Below are positions 12,501 to 63,878 of a stretch of DNA of 64,000 nt, piece after piece. The stretch's first letter is position 1. Every line of letters begins with the position of its first letter. Made by a program: the position numbers and the translations under genes. Below the pieces are notes generated by a model, which worked only from the letters and a program-made list of their open reading frames with translations, searched no databases and was not told where the DNA came from. Source of the DNA: Lutjanus erythropterus (Eukaryota > Chordata > Actinopteri > Lutjaniformes > Lutjanidae); the NCBI GenBank assembly GCA_020091685.1, contig CM034596.1:1716555-1780554 (forward strand), read 5' to 3'.

Positions 12501-15500
12501 GAATAGCCCTTTAAGTGTACTTTAACATAGTTGTTCAGAGCTAGAACATAAAGAGGGGTCATGAAGTTTAAATACAAATGTTTACATTGCACGTTTGTTA
12601 TGAAGTACTGCAAAGTATATGACATTTCCTAAACAACACTGTCTTCTGCAGTCACGTCTGCAACGTATTTGATGCAAAACTGCAGAGAAAAGAAAATAAA
12701 CATAAAGAACATATGTGGTCACAGTGTAACCCCAAAATTATTCAACATAAAGCCACAGTGTAGAAAACAAACAGAAACCAGGGTTGTAATCCACATGAAG
12801 TCACATTCTGTGTGTGCATGGACCTCGTCTTCTCTGCAGTACACAGTTTATTGTGAGTACATTTGATGCTCTGACCGGGGCGACAGCCTCAGATCAGGCC
12901 GAAGAGGCTCCAGCCCTCGATGTTTTTGCAGTGAAGAACATTGAATTTTCATTTCAACAGCTTGTGTTTTCTAATTCCCTGATTACAGCAAATTGTTCAT
13001 TTTAGAGCCTGCCATCTGTTGCACAGCAAGTTTAGTTCATAATGAGTACACTCATGTGCAGCTAATTGCAGTTTCCATATGGCGTGAAGAGACAGGACCT
13101 ATTTATTGGTACAACTGTTAGTATTAAGGACTTTCTGTCAGTTGTTGCTATCACAATATTTCATGAGAGTGAAAGTGAAGAATGTTTGAGAGACGAGGCC
13201 ACACACATGCACAGTCCATCTTCTAAATGCTTGTTTTTGCCTCTCACAGTAATTTATTTGATCTTAAAAAGGATTATTTCATATGAAAATGCTGATTCAG
13301 ATCACAATAGTCAGTTCTGCTCTGAAGCGTACACTCTAGATTTTTACTCTTCAATTATTTTGGGAAACTATATTTTAAAAGATCAGACTCTTGGCTATTA
13401 AACCTTGTAATGGGCCAACCTGCTAGTGATCACGCTTTTTTATTATGACGTCTTATGGACCTGATGAAGTCGTAGTAGCCATTTAATTTTTAAAGTTGAT
13501 CAGAGTTCTCTTAATGCTGATCAAAATGCAGACTTTTAAACCATAATTAATTTAATTTAATTAATTAATAACTTACTTTGCTTTGATTAAAAGGGCTACA
13601 GAGTTGACATGTTATGGTTGAGACACATATGATTGCAATATTATTTAATGAATTTGTGGAAAAATAGAAAGTTTACCACTGCAGTATTCCTGCCTTTTTA
13701 AACCCGGAAATGAGACAGGGGCCTTTAGGGTATAGCTGACCCTTTTGATGCCTAATTAAATCATGTTTTTGTAAAAATTTGACAGAACTGATGGAAGTCT
13801 GGAACATAACTTTACAGGGCCAACAATTTCCTAAAAAACAAAGACGACTATAATAGCACGTTTTTATGCCTGTGTTATCAGTGAGTATTGTTAGTTTTAG
13901 ATTTCCAAGGCTTTTAAGACATGTTTAAATTGTTTGAAGTTGTGGATTTTTGTCTCTGACAAGAGTCTTCAAAGGGTAACAAGGGTCAACATCTGTAAAT
14001 CCTTAAAGAATACATTTTCACAAAAAATGGAATTAGTGTGTTGGTATTAGTCAGTTTTAAATGTGTTTTTTGATAGGACATGGATGAGTTAGATGATGGA
14101 AGTGAATCAAACCCAAGGCAACAGAAAGGAAGGAGTCAGTCAGCCAAACAGATAAAGAGGCTGGGGGGCTGAACACGGGATGGGAACAGCTCATATCTGC
14201 GGTTGCAGGATGACACGGTGGAGACAGGGCCTGTTGATGGAAAAGCCTAGACATGTAATCAGCAGGCAACTTATTCATTTCAACTTTCCTGGCCCGGGCT
14301 CGCTACCCCTCCCTCGAGATACTGAGCTGTGTTTGTGGAAACCAGCGTTGAGGAGCATGTTCAAACTAGAGCGTTATTACAGATTTTCAAGCCCTGTCAA
14401 CACAATGCAGCAAATCCTCCATGCATCACAATATTAAACAGACATGATGCTTTTTGTTTGATGTATTAACATCTTTGCGCCAGTCATTAAAAAAGCAGAT
14501 CAGTGGGTGTTGATTGGCTTTGGAGCAAACAGCTTGTTGACTTGTTTTTTAAACCATCGCAGCTCTGGCTTTGGGTCAGTATGACCTCGACTGATGCTTG
14601 TGGAATGGCTGCTTTTATGGACAGCTTAAGTGGACCAATAGCAGGTCAAGCTAAAGGTCCTTTACAGAGGGAAGATTTATGTTTGGCCTTGACACCGAGT
14701 GTTTCAGAGCAGGAAAGCACAGCTGCTGCAGAGCCACCCCTCAGCAGCTGTAACTCATCTGCATCTGGACTAGGAATCAGGCTACGCTCCTCTCAGTATT
14801 AACCGTGTCAGCTAGAGCAAGTTCCTCTCACTGCCATGGAGAACTTGTTCACAACACAAAAGGAAACAAACGCCAGACATGGTTTCATGGACTTATCATC
14901 CATAGGGATAGGAATATTATAAACCAGTGGCACCACCAAGCCCCTAAATCTGGTAAAAACTACAGAAGAGGCAATTTTACACAACTTAACACAACCTTCC
15001 TTAACTGGGACACGTGGTGTCCACTTTTCCCATGAATTGTGATGTGACCCTTTCTTTAAACTCCTGCTTGCATTCACTCCTGAATTTTCATTGCCGTTTC
15101 TTCTTTTTTTCATAGATTCTTCTGTAAAGATTGTGTTAGCAGTCTGAGTAGGCTTAGTAAACCCAGACTTGAGTACCTCTGATATATAAGTAGTTAGCCA
15201 GCAACAAGTTGTTCACTGCTTTCATAGAACTCAAAGATACAAAGGAAGTTTGTTAAACTGTAATGTTGGGTTGGCGAAGGCTTGCAGTTTGGGAATAAAA
15301 CTTTTTGTGGCCATGAACCATCAGGCCATGGTTAATGTCGAATCCTTTTCCAAGTGGAAACTATCTTTCCAGGCCTGAATCACGGCAGTTCATGAAATAG
15401 TCAGGAAATGTAACCTATAGTTTTGTTTCCATGGACACTAATTGTCAATACTTTTTTGTGACAGTCAGCCCTACTTTCAAAGTAATAAGGACAAGGACAG

Positions 15501-15554
15501 CTGGATGAGTGACTGGGGTTCAGTTCTTTTGAGATAGTCGGTGTGGATTGTTTC

Positions 15555-15660
15555 ACGAAAGTAGTTATTTTTACCCAAACCATGATCTTTTACAAAACCT
15601 AACCCAATGTAGTTTTGGTCCTTGAACCTACCCAAGACCTTTATTTTGAAAGTGTAACAA
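15555..15660 (+). repeat. Single dispersed copy of the 126-bp array unit
   Basis: It contains AAGTAGTTATTTTTACCCA, ACCATGATCTTTTACAAAA, AGTTTTGGTCCTTGAACCTA and CAAGACCTTTATTTTGAAAG in the same order as the array at 8960-9535, six kilobases away. This shows that the array unit is a mobile repeat that became tandem at one locus. Confidence 0.7.
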
Positions 15661-15886
15661 CTCAGAAGTTACAGTCGCTCTGGTTCCTGCCACAGAAAGG
15701 CAGTGGGGTTTTTCAGTTGGATTTTGAATCAGTGCAAAAAAGAAGCTCTGTGGCGAACAACAGCTTATGATGCTTACACATTTTGTTCACAAATAAACAC
15801 CACTTACATGATTTTTGAAACACACGAGTAAAAAGCTAATGTTTTAAACAAACTAAGTGACGGTCACATTACTTTAGCATCACCAT

Positions 15887-16180
15887 TAGAGCCCGACTGA
15901 TACTCAATACCGATATTTGGGAGTAAAAAATATTGCGATTAATATATCAGTTGATATTCTTTATTAATATATATAAACTTGAAAATTACATCAGATAACT
16001 GAACACAAAAAGAACAACTTAAATTAGGAAAAATGATCAAATTTACATAAAATGCTGCTAGCTGGTCTGCAAAAACATATTAGGCAACATATATGCTGAT
16101 ATCAATATGGACCAGTCCAGCTGTGATCGGCCAATATCAGCCCAATAATATTGTCCAACTGATATATCTGTCTGGCTCTA
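15887..16180. mobile_element. hAT-like MITE with TAGAGCC ends
   Basis: The left end TAGAGCCCGACTGATA mirrors the right end, which reverse-complemented begins TAGAGCCAGACAGATA. The flanking octamers ATCACCAT (15879-15886) and GTCACCAC (16181-16188) agree at six of eight bases when aligned, compatible with an old 8-bp duplication. The interior is rich in GATATCAATA and CGGCCAATATCAG motifs. The same interior has been expanded tandemly in intron 2 at 24726-25500. Confidence 0.65.
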
Positions 16181-16580
16181 GTCACCACCACTGAGCAACC
16201 TCTGTAGTCTCATTTAGCCAATTGTTAACAATTGGCTTTATTAAGATATGTAAACACTTAAAAACGCACAAGTGTGGTATTTACTGACGTATTTCCTGTA
16301 GAACAAAATGTGAAAATCTCTTCAGCTTGTGTTAACCACAGACCGTATTTCAGTCATTGAACCAGAAATCTATTCAGAAAACCTACTGACTTCAAGATGA
16401 GGGAACAGGGGATGCTAACATGCTAACTCATTTCCAGGTTTTAGGACTCATTCCTGCAGCACACTACCCATTAAAGAGCGTCGTGCTGAGTGTCATCAAA
16501 ATAGTGGAGAATTTGTGTCCATGTACATGAAGCTGATTAAATCTGGTGACTATTTCACAAACTGACATGAGACTGTGTTG

Positions 16581-16603
16581 ATAACCCTAACCCTAACCCT
16601 TTC
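16581..16603 (+). repeat. Short interstitial telomere-like CCCTAA repeat
   Basis: About three units of CCCTAA occur here. A similar short run lies at about 4030-4046. Both are too short to suggest a chromosome fusion and probably belong to the surrounding repeats. Confidence 0.5.
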
Positions 16604-17190
16604 TGAAGATCAGTTTGGGGCCTCCACTTGGACCCACTTATCTATTTTTTTCTTTTTTTTCTTCTAAAGGGAAATGAGAAATCCAGTTTTATGTGACTCA
16701 TTGTTTCCATAAGGTCATTTTCTAACCCCTCGACTTGTGGCTGCAACAGATTCTCCCTGTAGACAGTATGTTATGAGTATTTCCATATTAGCCAAGGAAA
16801 ATCCATAAACTATCTACTTTTTTTTTGTCTCTTTTCTTTTGTGGCAAAGCAGCAGTAGGTTTCCCAGGTTTTTCCCCACGGTTGGGATGTTTGCCAGGAC
16901 TGAAAAGTGAGGATGTTGAGTTTTTTGTTATCTGGCTGATGTCTGGTAAATGATAGGCGGAGAGCAGACACATGAGTCATGTTGAAGAGCTCCAGACTCC
17001 ATGTTTGAAACCAGGAGAGGAAACCGTCTGCCCCCCTTAGCTGACTAGTGGAAAATCCAGATCAAGCAGTCACCGTCGGTAGGGAGCATGCCATTTCACC
17101 GTAGTCACGGTTAAACTGCGCTTTTACGGCGTCTGCGGAAAAGTGTGGGACCTGCAATGAATTAGCTGAGAGGAGGGGAAAAAGTGAACG

Positions 17191-17235
17191 TCCCTCCTCT
17201 CCTCCCCCTCCTCCCCCTCCTCCTCCTCCTCCTCC
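17191..17235. promoter_or_regulatory. CCT/CTCC polypyrimidine tract, possible regulatory element
   Basis: A 45-bp pure or nearly pure pyrimidine strand of CCTCC units lies in the most GC-rich and least repeat-like part of the upstream region (about 17050-17440). CT-rich tracts of this kind occur in several fibrillar collagen promoters, so this is the best candidate regulatory block upstream of exon 2. No TATA box or signal-peptide ATG could be found next to it; the short ATG frames downstream stop within a few codons. The regulatory role is inference only. Confidence 0.25.
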
Positions 17236-17517
17236 AGGCCTGCGGTGTGTTTTTTAGGACCGCTCTGAAAACCACACTTCTCTCTCAGTGAATTTCAAAC
17301 TCTCCCAACACGCAGTGTTTGAAATCTCTGAAACCCAACAGGAAAAATCGCTCTCCAGCTCTGTGGCAGACAGCTCAGCCAGACATCCCTTGTGTGATGC
17401 TTTTTATGCTTGAGCAGTGAAAAGGACTGAAGCTATACACAGTTTACCTCCTGTAAAGATAATCCGTACCTGAATGAGATTCCAACAAGAGATAATGCAG
17501 TGTGCTTGAGGACATAT

Positions 17518-18371
17518 TTAAGGGCTAGTTCAGACTTTTTAAAGTGAGGCTGTATGAGGCACTTATCCATTAGTTGGTGTATTACCTAAAGTAGATAGTG
17601 GTTAGCACATTCCCACGCTGGAGAAGCAGCCAGGAGCAACAGCACAGAAGCTGAAGCAATGGACTGCTGTAGACAGGGTCACCTAAAAAGACCCAATAAA
17701 AAATGACTTAAGTGTAGGCTACACATCAAATAATTTCACTGCTTTAACTGCCATTATATAAGCCAAATATCACTCTCTCCAAAGCAACCAGACTCCTTAA
17801 AGGGGCAATATGGAGCAATTGTTCAAAAATGAGTACAGACTTGGAGAAGCCCTGCAGGCTACAGGAGCTCGGCAAGACCACAGGATGTGTGCAACAACAA
17901 GTTCCATACTGTAAGTTGATCAGCTGTTTATAACTGTCAGTTGTCTGTCAGTGTTTTAGGACTCATAAACAGACGCTTACTCATTCCACATTCATTTGAA
18001 CTGATTCTCTGATGGCACACTGTGGTCATTTGATTACTTATTGCATTAAATATGTTACAGATTTCTCCTTTAAGCAATGTACTGCTGTGGGTACCTCCAA
18101 TGCTACATGTAAAATTTTTTTTACCTTGCCGTTAGACTTTTTCTGACAGGAAACTGCTGTTATGTAAGCCAGATAATCACTCTGTACAAAGCAACCAGAA
18201 TCCTTACGCAAAAACTGTAATTCTTTTCTCACAGAACACAGACGTCGCACATCACTACCTCGGTTGGATAGTTTGCCTGTGTTAATGTATGACTTCTGTG
18301 TTTTAAAGAGTTAGTTTGGATTCACTGAAGTCACACAATAACACTTAGCAAAAATCTGTACTATCCCTTTA
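17518..18371. mobile_element. MITE family B, copy 1, composite and interrupted
   Basis: The left part (AAGGGCTAGTTCAGA, AGGCTGTATGAGGCAC, GGAGAAGCAGCCAGGAG) and the right end (CTATCCCTTTA) match the ends of the well-preserved copy at 45338-46320. The interior includes two versions of a CAAAGCAACCAGA block, before and after an inserted element at 17796-18074, so the copy is rearranged as well as interrupted. Confidence 0.55.
17796..18074. mobile_element. MITE family D, nested in family B
   Basis: It starts CTTAAAGGGGCAATATGGAG and ends CTCCTTTAAG, an inverted pair. The internal block GTTGATCAGCTGTTTATAAC recurs inverted at about 57432-57455 in intron 48, whose copy also ends TTGCTCCTTTAAC. 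It interrupts the older family B element. Confidence 0.55.
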
Positions 18372-20258
18372 ACAAGAATTTAAATCTAGTCAATCATAAA
18401 TACATCAGCATTTCTAAGGAAACAGCTAACCTCCTTCTTATGAAAGAGAAATAACAGATAATACTAGTAAAGAATGAGTTCACTTTCCGAAAATTAAGAT
18501 TCATGGCCAAAGTGACGCCAAGCGTTCCCACAAATGAAGAGAAATGAACTTAGCACTGGTTTTTCATTTCAGGCCACAGCTTCACGGACAGTGAGATATT
18601 ACTGGTTGTTAAAAGGCAGGAAATGTCATTGCTGAAATATGTTGTCCGTTTAATGTCTTCAAATACTTTGTGGCTGACAGAACAAGGAAGGCTGAGAAAG
18701 TATACCTGTGGGGTTTTGTTTGCTCCTTGGTGCGCTGATCTTCTAAAATATACACAGACATAAGTTGCAGTCCTCAAACAACACAGCTGGTGGGGAGGCG
18801 TATGGACTGGAGGTACTGTAAAGAGTCTGACTGCTGTGGTATGTCACAAGGTCACTTGCAGTTGTGGCCTTCTGTGTGAGTGAATGTGACTGTGAATGCT
18901 TTAAAATTCGATATAATCACACATTTCTAAAATGGACAGGTTGCCCAGCAACGCATAAGAAGTCCTGATGAAGTTTAAACAGAAATGTTATTGCTAATTC
19001 TCAGCTTTATTAGTATATTTAAAGTGTTTTATTAGCATTTTAGCACTTTTGCAAGAGTGCATAACAGATTTACACTTGCTTGCACTGTGAAATTCTGGCA
19101 TTCTTAGCAGTATTTGTTTATTTGATCATGAACGAGAAAAAAAAGAAAATAAATGAACAAAACTAACAGGAGAAATAAAAATTAATAACATATAAAGGCG
19201 GAGAATTCAGAAAACAAGAAACACCACATTAAAAACAAAACTAAATCCAGCATTTTTGTGTACATGTACGTTTCATGCCACTGTCTGAGGTATTACCCAA
19301 ATCACAGCTACTCATACTGGTGAGATTAGATGTAATGAGCTTAAGAGTGTCTGATTACATGGTGCATTTGTACAGCATCCAAGCTTTGACTTAAATGGAG
19401 GTATTTCTGAGATCCCATGATGACTTGTTAAGGCATGTTTCGATGTAATGTATCTCTCATATCATCAAGTTATCTCAGCGTTAGCTTTCTGTGGACTTGT
19501 TCCAGGAGTCTTGATGTATTTGATCTGTTTTATCAGATTGTACGTGCAGCTCTGAATATTAGATCTATGGCCCAGGTGGCTAAAATAGGAATGACTCTTC
19601 AGAATCACGTGGTGAAGTTTCTGAGTGGGTGGTTAAAGATGTTTTGCTGTTTGACACAGTGTCTTTTTTGCTACCACCAAACAGGGTGAGGGTGGGGGGG
19701 TGGGGGGGGGCAAATTTAAAAACATTTACTTCTAGTGTATTTCCATTTAAATTTACAAAATATTGTGCTTTATATATACTGTTAGTGTTAATGATTGTTG
19801 CTAACTTTTAATATAGCATACCTTGGTACAATGCTTTTCTTGGTGTAAGTCTTTGCTAACCAAATATGAAGTCCTCTTAACTATGTGTTTATGTCAAAAA
19901 TGAAAAGATTTCATTCTATTTTATTTTTATTTTACCGTAGATAAACCATTAAAAAAGAAGTAACATACAGAAAAAGAATATGATCTGTTTTCAATACAGG
20001 CTTATTGTTAACTAACACAAAATTTCCATGTTTTAATTAAGAGTCTGCCAGTTCTTTTTCTGTTATTTTTATGGATTTATATCCCTGTAGTATAGTGAAG
20101 CTATACAGTAATAGCTAAAGAAGTTCAGAACACTAATATTTATAAAAATGTTACATAGCACAGAGAGCAACTAGGAACATGGCTAAATAATACATACTGT
20201 AAATAATAACCCTCTATATGATCTATTAAAGTAAATATTGGTTAGCTAAATTTAGTTG

Positions 20259-20479
20259 TAGACCTGGGTAAAATGTGGCCTGTGGGCCTGATGCAGCCCA
20301 CTGAAAGGTTTCATGAGGCCCACAAGGCCAGCATGGAAATACCAAAAACTTTGCAAACTCAGTCATCAACAATATTTTCCTTACCATTATACCATCATCA
20401 GACTTTTATTTTCTGTTTTCTGTTAAATGGTAACTTCATTCACTTGGCTTCTCCCCTGAAAAATAATTGCCCACTCCTG
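20259..20479. mobile_element. Short hAT-type MITE
   Basis: The left end TAGACCTGGGTAAAATGTGG and the right end ATTGCCCACTCCTG resemble the ends of the hAT element at 2700-3812 (CAGACCTGGGCA and TGCCCACCCTTG), with the same GGCC-rich subterminal sequence and the same AAAAATAATTGCCCAC right shoulder. No matching flanking octamer was found, so the copy is old. Confidence 0.6.
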
Positions 20480-20625
20480 ATACGTCTGTCCAAAGCAGTC
20501 TGTATAGCTATGCTGAGAGCGCCTGAAAAGCTGATTTATATTCCTTTATTGTGTCAGTCAGTGTTTGGGTGTAATTAACTATGTGTAGTTCAGTTACCAG
20601 TTGAACTACAGTTTGCAGTAGTTTG

Positions 20626-20880
20626 GTGTAGAGCTGTAGTCAACCAAAGAAAACTTGGTCAAAGTTTTTTTCAACCAACTAATTAGACAACGGAAAAAAA
20701 AAAATTAAAGAAAACTGCATGTTATCTCTGGTTTAATTAAATGAGCAGAGTGAGCACAGTGCACTGAGTGGTAGCCATACAGGTGCTAATCCAAGTTCCA
20801 GCCAATAAGAATCTGGTCAGACGTGAGCATAACCAACCAGTCGTCAACAACCGGTGGTTGTTTAACTACATTTGAATCTC
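20626..20880. mobile_element. Probable MITE with TGTAGTCAACC-type ends
   Basis: The left side GCTGTAGTCAACCAAAGAAA and the right side CCGGTGGTTGTTTAACTACA are approximately inverted. The interior is AT-rich without coding potential. Boundaries are approximate. Confidence 0.4.
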
Positions 20881-22619
20881 AGTAGCTTTTTCAGTAGTTA
20901 ATTACTTGCTGTGATATAGTTTAAATAGGTAATCATAAACTAAATATTCATAGGATTTTAAAGAAGTGTTTTGCAATACAATATGGCACAGTGCCACAGC
21001 TCATTTGCTAGGGTTGTTATTTAATGGCAGTCACCTGCTATTTCAATAAAATCACATGTGGTTTGCAACCAAGTTGCCTGTGATTGAATATTATGAATTT
21101 CCCTAGAAATTGTGCATTTTCCTCATTCCACCTCACCAGCTGCTCAATTCTCTCCTTAAAACATATCCTTGGGCTCAAGACTGGCCTGCCTAAATCAACA
21201 ATATGAGATTGCAGACTGAGATTGTGATAATTGGGTTTGGTCTCAGTGAATAATATTACAGTCTAGACCTGCTCTTTATGAAAAGTGCTCTGTCATAATT
21301 TGTTGCTATATAAATAAAGTTTACATGACCTAATGTAGCTGAACTGCTTTTTGAAAGTAGTTTAAGTTTGACAGGCTGAAGTGGTTGGGATGTAGTGGAA
21401 CTATTTTTCATTGTGGAGTAGCTTGTAACAAACATGGCCAAAAAACTAATTCTGATCACTGCTTAAACATTTTAAGGTTTTCAGTTTCTTGTTTCAGTTT
21501 CAGACTTATTGTCCGAATTCTGTGTTTTGATAACTGAACTGACTCTCAGAATTGTCCTCTTGCACTCGGCTCACAAATGAAATGTAAACAGCTGCCACAG
21601 CTCCTCCTGTCCCAGGCGTGTCTAACACAAATATAAATATGGGATTGAGCCGTGTTAAAACATGTTGCAGAAGGCCTCAGTACACACAGATGTGCACTTT
21701 CACCTGATTCTCGCTGCTCTGACTTTATCCTTTTTGGAATCGCCCAGAATCTGCAGGTTTGAGATCATACTCTCCCCTCTCAAACTAAATGACATGAATC
21801 TTTATCATCACTTTGGATTGCTCTTTGCAACTTCCCTTTTTCCTGCAGCTGGGTAACCTGACTTACCTGCAGTCTGAAGCTCAGAGCTGCCACCTGCTGT
21901 TTATATCAGGAACAGGTAAAGGACTCAGAGCCTTGTGTCTGCTGACCTGAGAGAAGAGGAGGGCTCACATTACAGGATTCCTGTTAAAGCCAGGCATAGC
22001 CCTCACCACACCTGCATGGGACCTCCCTCTACATTCATATCTTATTCACGACCATTTACTCTGGACAAGATGCATTTTGCTATATTTATGAATATTTTTA
22101 GTGTTGTTGTGAACAGAATTGTGAATACAGTGCAAGATATTGTGCACATTATTGTTTGTTCAGTTATTTGTGAAGTACAGATTAGAAATCAAAAGTCACC
22201 TTTCAACAGTTGCCTCTCAGGTGGCTGCAGGTTTGCTCCTTTGAAAGTGAGTCATGTTTCTGAGACGCTGCCTCAGGAGGAAATGATGTCATGTCTAACG
22301 GCTGCAGACTTCACTACAACAAACCTTTTCCAGACCGTTTTTCTGTCTGACAGTGAGCGCGGAATATGGTGGAAAACCTTGTTCCACATTACACTGTAAA
22401 ACTAATTGAACGGCAAAGAGAAATGTTGTTGTGGGAGTGTTGCTGTGTGGGAGGATTGTGTACATGCCTTAAAAAATAGTTCTCCCTGAATGGCTGTGGT
22501 TTTACCCAGAACCACTTGCTTTTGTACAATACTAATACAAAGAATACAAAGAACCCGTTTTTGACTTTTCTTTTCTTCATTTTTCTTTGATTGTTAAAGG
22601 CATGGCTGTTAAGACAAGA

Positions 22620-23250
22620 GGATTATATGTGGAACCTTATTAAAGGTGTTTTTACTTCCACCTGAGTGGGTTCTAGATGAAACCCTGAGAATATAAAAGG
22701 GTTCTCAGTAGATCTCCCTTGGTGGGTTAGATGAAACCCTTGGAATATAGAAGGCTTTTTGAAAGAATCCCCTGGGTGGATTCTAGATGAAACCTTATGA
22801 ATATAAAAGGATTCTTGGTAGAACCCAAAGGGGTTGTACTAGATAAAACCCTTGAAATATAACAGGGTTCTCGATGGAAAGTCCAGGGCTTGCTCTAGAT
22901 GAAAGCCTTGGATTATAAAGGAGTTCTTTGTAAAAACCAATTGGATGGGTTCTAGAGGAAACCCTCATAATATAAAAGGGTTTCTGGTAGAACCCCCTCG
23001 TGGGTTATTGTTAGCATCCTTACAAGGGGGAAATATTCTGGATAGAACCCCCACAGAGCATTGTGGGTGGTACCACTACAGATTGGAAAGGGTATATGAA
23101 GAACCTTTCATTGGGGGGGTGCTGGGTGGAACCTTTTACAGATAGTTCTACATATAACCCTTTATGTTGGGTTCTATATTGAACCCCCTGAACAGGTTCT
23201 AGGTGGAACCTTCATAAAGGGTTCTAACAGAAACCATGCAGGGTTCTCCT
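22620..23250 (+). repeat. Tandem array of about 56-bp units with internal hairpins
   Basis: The anchor TAGATGAAA (or TAGAGGAAA) recurs at 22674, 22728, 22784, 22840, 22896 and 22953, with steps of 54, 56, 56, 56 and 57 bp, and more divergent units continue to about 23250. Each unit holds AACCCT, then ATATAAAA, then GGGTTCT, so AACCC and GGGTT can pair around an AT loop. Reading frames differ between units, so coding is unlikely. The interruptions AAAGGGTT/AACCCTTT persist in nearly every unit although the spacer between units has drifted. Confidence 0.8.
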
Positions 23251-23487
23251 ATAGGGAATCGGCACTATTACGTATATCTAAGAGTCTATAACTTTTTTCA
23301 GTTGTTTGTTTGTATGATTTGTTTCCTGAAGTTAAGAGCGGAGCAGAGAGATTATGACTTTATTGGCTTTAAAAATGTATCATGATTTCTTTGGCAGTAA
23401 AAACACCCTGCAGTGTTTTCAAACAGGAGAGTAACTCAGCAGCTTTACCCTGAGGCAGCTGCTCTGAGGAGGAATATGTGCATTTCA

Positions 23488-23670
23488 GGCACGATGGTGG
23501 CTTAGTGGTTTGTCCTGTTGCCTCACAGAGAGAAGGCACTCACTGGGAGAGGCTTTCTTAAAAGTATTATGGGGAATGTGATAACCTTACAACCTTTACT
23601 TTCTGTGCAGTGCATGTTGGGATAGGTCTCAGCCCCAACGTGAGCCTTAACACAAAGACAGGATGAACGG
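23488..23670 (+). repeat. Dispersed teleost repeat (GGCACGATGGTGGCTTAGTG type)
   Basis: The stretch GGCACGATGGTGGCTTAGTG, then TTGCCTCACAGAGAGAAGG and, at the end, GGATGAACGGATG, matches a very common fish interspersed repeat that I recognise by its GCCTCACAG core. The class (SINE or non-autonomous DNA element) is not decided from one copy. Confidence 0.5.
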
Positions 23671-23763
23671 ATGTTCATGATCTGTTTACCTGGTTGAATA
23701 GCTCAAGAACATTTCTTCATTTCTCCTTGTGTCATTCATGACACCAGCTATGCATAAACACTT

Positions 23764-24145
23764 TAAAGTGTCAGTTCATCCCAAAATCCAAAATATATCT
23801 GTATTTTCTGGCCTTGATTGTTTTTGGAGAGATGTCTGCCTTCTTTTGAATAAAACAGAACTAGATTGTGAAATGAAAAACTCAACAGCGACGTCTCTTT
23901 CAAGAAATCATGACCCGGTTACTCGAGATAATCCATAGACCATGTTGTGAGCAATTTCATGCAGGATTTTCTTTCAACCGAACTACACGCACCAACCACA
24001 TCACTTCACAGAAGGAAGCATCATCTACTCATGGATGAGAGGGCGAGTGTAGAAAGAACACTGTGCAAAATGATCTAGATGGATAAATAGTACTTAGGGT
24101 AAAAGGAAAATGTGTACTATTAATTTTGTGGTTAATTGTCCCTTT
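23764..24145. mobile_element. Fold-back MITE, family A, copy 2
   Basis: It has the family's ends (TAAAGTGTCAGTTCATCCCA on the left, AATTGTCCCTTTGA on the right) and the internal blocks AAATCATGACCCGGTTACTC, GATAATCCATAGACC and TTGTGAGCAATTTCATGCAG. It ends about 175 bp upstream of exon 2. The right internal arm is mostly deleted. Confidence 0.65.
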
Positions 24146-24320
24146 GAGAAATGGGACATTTTGTCGTGTCTGCAGTCTCACCACAGTCATAATAAAGAAC
24201 AGGTGTGTTTGGCAAACCTTTAGTGGAGAAACAAAGGTTTAGATAATCAGATCACTGGCTGCTTTTGCTTTTAATTAAATCAACACAACTGAGAGTGTCC
24301 TCCACCTCTGTGTGTTCCAG

Positions 24321-63878
<39,558 letters not shown>

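Larger units (their letters stand above)
1..24320. other. Intron 1 and/or upstream region of col5a2; no coding exon found
   Basis: I read this stretch on both strands and found no coding exon I can support. It ends in a 3' splice site (TGTGTTCCAG) at 24320. The collagen frame entering exon 2 is phase 1, so a signal-peptide exon ending in phase 1 must lie upstream. I found no ATG followed by a hydrophobic segment and a phase-1 GT donor here. The region is AT-rich and loaded with DNA-transposon relics listed separately. Between the listed repeats (for example 411-1469, 5003-7275, 9536-15554, 18372-20258 and 20881-22619) I see only unremarkable AT-rich sequence, homopolymer runs and short random ORFs. 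Confidence 0.7.

Noticed and set aside
17395-17420. Short ATG frames below the CCTCC tract considered as exon 1
   Set aside because: They stop within about seven codons and encode no signal peptide. At most they could be upstream frames in a 5'UTR.
19435-19689. 84-codon frame with some hydrophobic residues considered as exon 1
   Set aside because: No phase-1 donor at a suitable place, no acidic or Gln-rich segment after the hydrophobic part as in alpha2(V), and a TAG stop inside repeat-like sequence.
21935-22399. 154-codon open frame on the + strand
   Set aside because: Starts at a non-ATG codon, has no recognisable domain, no splice context and no similarity I know; base composition is like its surroundings. 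Likely chance.
23488-23545. tRNA-like A-box sequence (GTGGCTTAGTGG)
   Set aside because: No cloverleaf, no B box at the right spacing; it belongs to a common interspersed repeat.
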